Of a DNA stretch of 64,000 nt, positions 60,244 to 64,000 are shown in pieces. The position numbers and the translations under genes were made by a program. This DNA comes from Gammaproteobacteria bacterium (GTDB taxonomy: Bacteria > Pseudomonadota > Gammaproteobacteria > Pseudomonadales > Halieaceae): positions 1 to 64,000 of the forward strand of contig JAHEKX010000002.1 in assembly GCA_024644535.1 (NCBI GenBank). Reading direction: 5' to 3'. Under the pieces are notes generated by a model. That model was not told the origin of the DNA, did not search any database, and saw nothing but the letters and a program-made list of their open reading frames with translations. Position 1 is the first letter of the stretch; every line of letters begins with the position of its first letter.

Positions 60244-61443
60244 CTAGGCAGCGATTTTCAAGCAGACTCGTATCAGAGTAAGTAGCGCGAGGAGGGTTAA
60301 GCCAAACATGCCGATGAGCATAGGCCAGGCCGAATCGATTAAAAATTGACCGATAAAAGCACTCGCGACGGCAGATGCGCTCATTTGAATAAACCCCAAT
60401 AAAGATGAGCCCGTACCGGCGATATGCCCAAAGGGCTTAAGTGCCAATGCCATAGCGTGCGGTTGCACCAACCCAAGACTGGTAGAGTAGAGCACCATGG
60501 GGCCGGCCACTGCTGTGACGGTCATAGGTGCTAGCCAGTACCCGACGCTCATGCCAATAGTGGCCATGACGGATAAGCATGCTCCAGCAAGTACTATGTG
60601 CTTTGAATTAAATCGATAGCTTGCGCGAGCAGAAATGGCGCTGCCGGTAATGTAGCCGCTTACGGTTGCCACGAATACAAACGCCAAGTACTGGGTTTTG
60701 AGTCCCATCAGCGTTATAAAAACAAACGGCGCTGAAGGTAAAAAGATCATTAATGCCGCGTAGTTTAGCGAGGCGCCGCCGGCTATCCACAAAAATTGGG
60801 GGTGACGCAGTAATTGGGCATAGTTGGCGAAGATAGCTCGGGGTCTAAACGCGTGCTTAATTGGCATGGTTTCGTTCAAGAAGTAAAAAATGAGCAAGCA
60901 GTTGATGAAGCCGTACACCGCTAAACTATAAAAAATAAAGGGCCAATCCCACACCAACAGCACAAAGCCGCCCGCTAGCGGCGCAATGGCAGGTGCTACC
61001 GCCATCATCATGGCGACTAACGAGATGGCTCTTGCCGCGCCCGCAGGCCCGTATACATCGCGAGCAATGGTCCGGGCTAACGTTGGGCCGACGCACCCAC
61101 CAATGCCTTGCAGTACTCTAAAGCCAATAAAAGATTCAATAGTTTCGGATTGAGCGCAACCTAAAGAGGCCAATACATACAAGGTGAAGCCCGTTAGCAA
61201 TAGTGTCTTGCGTCCATAGCTGTCTGCTAGTGGGCCACTAAATAAATGAAAACCCGCATAACCTATTAGGTAAGCGCTTAAGCTTAGATGCATTTGCGCT
61301 ACCGACGCATTTAATGAATCTCCCATTATGGTCATCGCAGGGAGATACATATCAACACTGAGTGGCGCTACGGCCGCAGAAAAAGCAAGCAGCGGCAAAA
61401 ACCACCACGCTTGCGCTTCAGCTTTAAAAGTCGATGTTGTCAT
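60244..61443 (-). CDS. MFS transporter, Bcr/CflA drug-resistance type
   Basis: Twelve-helix inner-membrane exporter of 399 aa. The helix 1 motif PLSVDMYLPAMTIMGDSL is typical of Bcr/CflA proteins; loop 2-3 carries the MFS motif A as GPLADSYGRKTLLL; helix 5 has the antiporter motif-like GGCVGPTLARTIARDVYG. Known relatives export drugs or small peptides and amino acids such as cysteine; the substrate here is open. It lies 72 bp downstream of an Lrp-type regulator on the same strand. Confidence 0.88.
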   Translation of the reverse strand: MTTSTFKAEAQAWWFLPLLAFSAAVAPLSVDMYLPAMTIMGDSLNASVAQMHLSLSAYLIGYAGFHLFSGPLADSYGRKTLLLTGFTLYVLASLGCAQSETIESFIGFRVLQGIGGCVGPTLARTIARDVYGPAGAARAISLVAMMMAVAPAIAPLAGGFVLLVWDWPFIFYSLAVYGFINCLLIFYFLNETMPIKHAFRPRAIFANYAQLLRHPQFLWIAGGASLNYAALMIFLPSAPFVFITLMGLKTQYLAFVFVATVSGYITGSAISARASYRFNSKHIVLAGACLSVMATIGMSVGYWLAPMTVTAVAGPMVLYSTSLGLVQPHAMALALKPFGHIAGTGSSLLGFIQMSASAVASAFIGQFLIDSAWPMLIGMFGLTLLALLTLIRVCLKIAA

Positions 61444-61515
61444 GAGGCCCGCACTATATCACGCTATGCGCTTTGTTTATTACCTAATATGAGTCTGTGA
61501 AGAGAGGTTTCTGGT

Positions 61516-61992
61516 TCAGCCTGAGATATTATTTAATGGCAGCTGTGTGCGCTGAATGACTTGTCGTAACTGAAAGCTAGAGTGGACGCCCGACACCCCA
61601 GGAATGCGCGTCAGTCGCCCAAGCAAAAACTGCTCGTAGAATTGCATATCGGGTACCACCGCTTTAATGAGGTAATCAGCGCTTTGGCCGGTGACAACGC
61701 TGCACTCGATGACTTCCGGGTAGGCCACAACCTCCGCCTCAAATTGCTCGAAGCGTTCGGGCGTATGTCGGTCCATGGTAATGCCGATATAAGCCGTCAG
61801 CTTCAAACCTAGCTTGTCGCGATCTAGCAATGCCACATAATTTTTGATTAAGCCCGCTTCCTCTAACTGTTTTACGCGCCTAGCGCAGGGTGTAGGCGAT
61901 AATCCCACTTTGTCAGCGAGCTCTAAGTTTGACCAATGTGCATTGCTCTGCAAAAGCTCTAAGAGCTGTCGGTCGATTCGGTCGATTTTCAT
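61516..61992 (-). CDS. Lrp/AsnC-family transcriptional regulator
   Basis: A 158-aa regulator. The N-terminal winged helix-turn-helix MKIDRIDRQLLELLQSNAHWSNLELADKVGLSPTPCARRVKQLEEAGLI is classic Lrp, and the C-terminal RAM domain (about 65-150) senses amino acids and drives oligomerisation. I chose ATG at 61992; longer frames add an AT-rich leader translation. It is divergent from leuA and upstream of the MFS gene, so both are candidate targets. Confidence 0.92.
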   Translation of the reverse strand: MKIDRIDRQLLELLQSNAHWSNLELADKVGLSPTPCARRVKQLEEAGLIKNYVALLDRDKLGLKLTAYIGITMDRHTPERFEQFEAEVVAYPEVIECSVVTGQSADYLIKAVVPDMQFYEQFLLGRLTRIPGVSGVHSSFQLRQVIQRTQLPLNNISG

Positions 61993-62043
61993 CTTCTCTA
62001 CCTTTAAACGCAAAATTAGTGAGTTTATCTCATAAAATTTATT

Positions 62044-62049
62044 ATTATA
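62044..62049 (-). promoter_or_regulatory. -10 element of the Lrp-type regulator gene
   Basis: Minus-strand TATAAT 52 bp before the regulator ATG; the -35 is poor, as is common for autoregulated genes. It lies about 40 bp from the leuA -35. Confidence 0.4.
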
Positions 62050-62087
62050 GTGACGAAGCACTAAAAAATGTTAAATAAGCGCGCACT

Positions 62088-62116
62088 TTGAAGGAAATCT
62101 CTACCCTAACTATTCT
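62088..62116 (+). promoter_or_regulatory. leuA promoter
   Basis: TTGAAG (62088-62093) and TATTCT (62111-62116) are spaced by 17 bp, 55 bp before the leuA ATG. No Leu-rich leader peptide or attenuator hairpin was seen in this short leader, so enteric-type attenuation is unlikely. Confidence 0.6.
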
Positions 62117-62171
62117 AAACTATGTGCAATTGAGGTAATAGCGACCCATCGGGGTCCAGAAGGAATTAACA

Positions 62172-63845
62172 ATGTCAGATCGATTTAATTTTAAAAAGTA
62201 CCCCGCGTTTAAACCGGTACAGATGACCAAGCGCACGTGGCCAGATAACACCATGACTAAAGCGCCCTTGTGGTGCAGTGTGGATCTGCGCGATGGCAAC
62301 CAGGCCCTGATCGAGCCCATGACACCTCAACAAAAGCTCGACCTATGGAATTTGTTGGTCAAGGTGGGGTTTAAAGAAATCGAAATCGGGTTCCCCTCGG
62401 CCTCGTCGCTAGACTACGATTTTTGCCGCAAGTTAATCGACGAAGGGCGTATCCCCGATGACGTCACAATTCAGGTGCTAACCCAAGCCCGCCCAGACTT
62501 AATTGCAAAAACTTTCGAGGCCCTAAGGGGTGTGCGTCGTGCCGTGGTGCATTTATACAATTCAACTTCTACCGTGCAGCGCGACTACGTCTTTGGCTTA
62601 GATCGTGGAGGTATTATTAAGATTGCCGAGGAAGGCGCCAAAATGGTTGCTGACGCTGCGGCTCAATTCCCCGAAACGGAATGGGTATTTGAGTATTCGC
62701 CCGAGAGCTTTACGGGTACCGAGCTTGATTTCGCCGTCGAGGTTGTTGATGCCGTCAATGCGGTATGGCAACCCACCCCCAAGGCGCCGGTCATTGTAAA
62801 CTTGCCTGCGACGGTAGAGATGAGCACGCCCAACGTTTACGCTGACCAAATCGAGTGGTTCTGTCAGCATGTGCAAAATCGTGACAGCATTTTGGTGTCG
62901 GTGCACACCCACAATGACCGGGGTTGTGCAGTAGCCGCTTCTGAGCTTGCAGTGCTTGCGGGAGCAGACCGAGTCGAGGGCACTTTGTTCGGCAATGGCG
63001 AGCGCACCGGCAATATGGATATCTTGACCATGGCCATGAATATGTACAGCCAGGGTGTAGATCCCATGCTCGACTTCGAGAACATGGACGAGATTATTGA
63101 AGTGTATAAGAGCGCCACGCACTTACCGGTGCACCCGCGCCACCCCTACGCTGGTGAATTGGTATTCACAGCGTTTTCTGGCAGTCACCAAGATGCGATC
63201 AAGAAGTGTTTGTCGCGCCGCGACGAAGATTCGATCTGGGAAGTCGCTTATTTGCCCATCGACCCTGCTGATATTGGCCGATCTTACCAAGAGGTCATTC
63301 GCATCAATAGTCAGTCGGGCAAAGGCGGTATTGCTTATGTGCTAGAGCAAGAATACGGCTACCAGTTGCCACGCTGGTTGCAAATTGACTTTAGCCCTGT
63401 CGTTCAAAAGTTTGCCGAAGAGTCTGAAAAAGAGGTCAACCCGACAACGATTAAAGAATTGTTTGTAAGCACGTACTTTCCACAAGAGCACCAGTATAAC
63501 TTGGGTGACTATAAGGTAAATCGTACCGATGGTGCAGACAGCTTGTCGGCCGATTTAACGACCAAGACCGGGCCCGTGCATGTGGTGGGTAGCGGCAATG
63601 GTGTGGTTGCTGCCTTTGTGAATGCCCTAGAGACCCTGACGGGATCCAAAATTGTCGTGGTCGAATACAGCGAACATGCACTAAGCCAAAGCGCCGAAGC
63701 CGAAGCGGTGTGTTACATACAGCTTAATGTCGATGGCGAGCGTGTGTGTGGTGTGGGTCAAAGCGAGGACATCATACAAGCGTCACTCGATGGCATCTTG
63801 CGCGCACTGAGCCGCAGCGCTGTTGCTACCAAAGTAGCAGCGTAG
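62172..63845 (+). CDS. leuA: 2-isopropylmalate synthase
   Basis: Condenses acetyl-CoA and 2-oxoisovalerate, the committed step of leucine synthesis. It is the longer (557 aa) LeuA type found in Pseudomonas and actinobacteria. The TIM-barrel domain has the signature WCSVDLRDGNQALIEPM near residue 34 and the metal site SVHTHNDRGCAVAASELAVLAGADRVEGTLFGNGERTGN. A C-terminal leucine-binding regulatory domain starts near residue 430. AAGGAATTAACA before ATG. The pathway partners leuBCD are not in this window. Confidence 0.96.
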   Translation: MSDRFNFKKYPAFKPVQMTKRTWPDNTMTKAPLWCSVDLRDGNQALIEPMTPQQKLDLWNLLVKVGFKEIEIGFPSASSLDYDFCRKLIDEGRIPDDVTIQVLTQARPDLIAKTFEALRGVRRAVVHLYNSTSTVQRDYVFGLDRGGIIKIAEEGAKMVADAAAQFPETEWVFEYSPESFTGTELDFAVEVVDAVNAVWQPTPKAPVIVNLPATVEMSTPNVYADQIEWFCQHVQNRDSILVSVHTHNDRGCAVAASELAVLAGADRVEGTLFGNGERTGNMDILTMAMNMYSQGVDPMLDFENMDEIIEVYKSATHLPVHPRHPYAGELVFTAFSGSHQDAIKKCLSRRDEDSIWEVAYLPIDPADIGRSYQEVIRINSQSGKGGIAYVLEQEYGYQLPRWLQIDFSPVVQKFAEESEKEVNPTTIKELFVSTYFPQEHQYNLGDYKVNRTDGADSLSADLTTKTGPVHVVGSGNGVVAAFVNALETLTGSKIVVVEYSEHALSQSAEAEAVCYIQLNVDGERVCGVGQSEDIIQASLDGILRALSRSAVATKVAA

Positions 63846-63877
63846 GTTCGCATTACAGACATTGCCGAGGTCGGGGT

Positions 63878-64000
63878 ATGAGCGTCACATTGCAAGACGT
63901 GCAAACAGCTTTAGAGCGCATTAAAGGCTATGTGCACCTCACCCCGCTCGAGCAACATCAAAGTCTAAGCGACGTCAGTGGCGCTAAGCTTTGGTTCAAA
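63878..64000 (+). CDS. Threonine dehydratase-like PLP enzyme, 5' part only
   Basis: Only 41 codons are in the window: MSVTLQDVQTALERIKGYVH, then LTPLEQHQSLSDVSGAKLWFK. The pattern of an N-terminal helix, TPL, and a segment ending in W/F-F-K matches fold type II threonine/serine dehydratases just before the PLP-Lys region. GAGG precedes ATG. It could also be a serine racemase or related ammonia-lyase. Next to leuA and an Lrp gene, a branched-chain amino-acid role is plausible. Confidence 0.7.
   Translation, partial: MSVTLQDVQTALERIKGYVHLTPLEQHQSLSDVSGAKLWFK

Overview
The window looks like the replication-origin region of a gammaproteobacterial chromosome. The order glmS-glmU-atp-parBA-rsmG-mnmG-mnmE-yidC-yidD-rnpA-rpmH | dnaA-dnaN-recF-gyrB, with parS sites of the type TGTTCCACGTGGAACA and a Pseudomonas-like series glyQS, trkA-rsmB-fmt-def, LysM-dprA-tsaC-hemF-aroE and cox genes, points to the Pseudomonadales/Cellvibrionales side of the class. 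Base composition looks moderate by eye. A caa3-type oxidase, cytochromes c4 and c5 and a proton-type ATP synthase c subunit indicate an aerobic respirer. The species cannot be named from this sequence alone.

Left arm (1-18751, all minus strand): a 3'-truncated glmS behind glmU; the nine-gene F1Fo ATP synthase operon with a clear sigma-70-type promoter before atpI and a terminator after atpC; parA/parB behind rsmG and mnmG; then mnmE, yidC, yidD, rnpA and rpmH. Two AT-rich gaps carry DnaA boxes: mnmG-mnmE (14506-14910) and rpmH-dnaA (18752-19089). Transcription flips from minus to plus at the second, so that is the favoured oriC.

Right arm (19090-42279): dnaA, dnaN, recF and gyrB on plus. recF holds two perfect parS sites, both read as the peptide VFHVEH. 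Then glyQS (minus), an LpxL/HtrB-type acyltransferase and djlA (plus), trkA-trkH and def-fmt-rsmB (minus), and a plus-strand run of a LysM protein, dprA, purE, tsaC, hemF and aroE, followed by a gamma-class carbonic anhydrase (minus) and a yheV-like gene.

Respiratory block (42280-56860): coxB (cytochrome c fusion), ctaD, ctaG, coxC, a convergent DUF2909 gene, SURF1, a SCO-like unknown, ctaB and SCO1, but no ctaA (heme A synthase). After polA and engB come cytochromes c5 and c4 and a lipoprotein-type DsbA, then an NADPH:FMN reductase-like flavoprotein.

Right end (57062-64000): tRNA-Arg(TCG) whose encoded CCA opens a perfect 20-bp hairpin, a large TonB-dependent receptor with an operator-like repeat pair around its promoter, a Bcr/CflA-type MFS transporter, an Lrp/AsnC regulator divergent from leuA, and the first 41 codons of a threonine dehydratase-like gene.

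Most of the window is conserved housekeeping DNA. I see no phage, insertion sequence, CRISPR array or defence island. The points most worth following are the parS sites embedded in recF, the second DnaA-box cluster, the RecF insertion, the missing ctaA, the tRNA-overlapping hairpin and the TonB-receptor operator pair.
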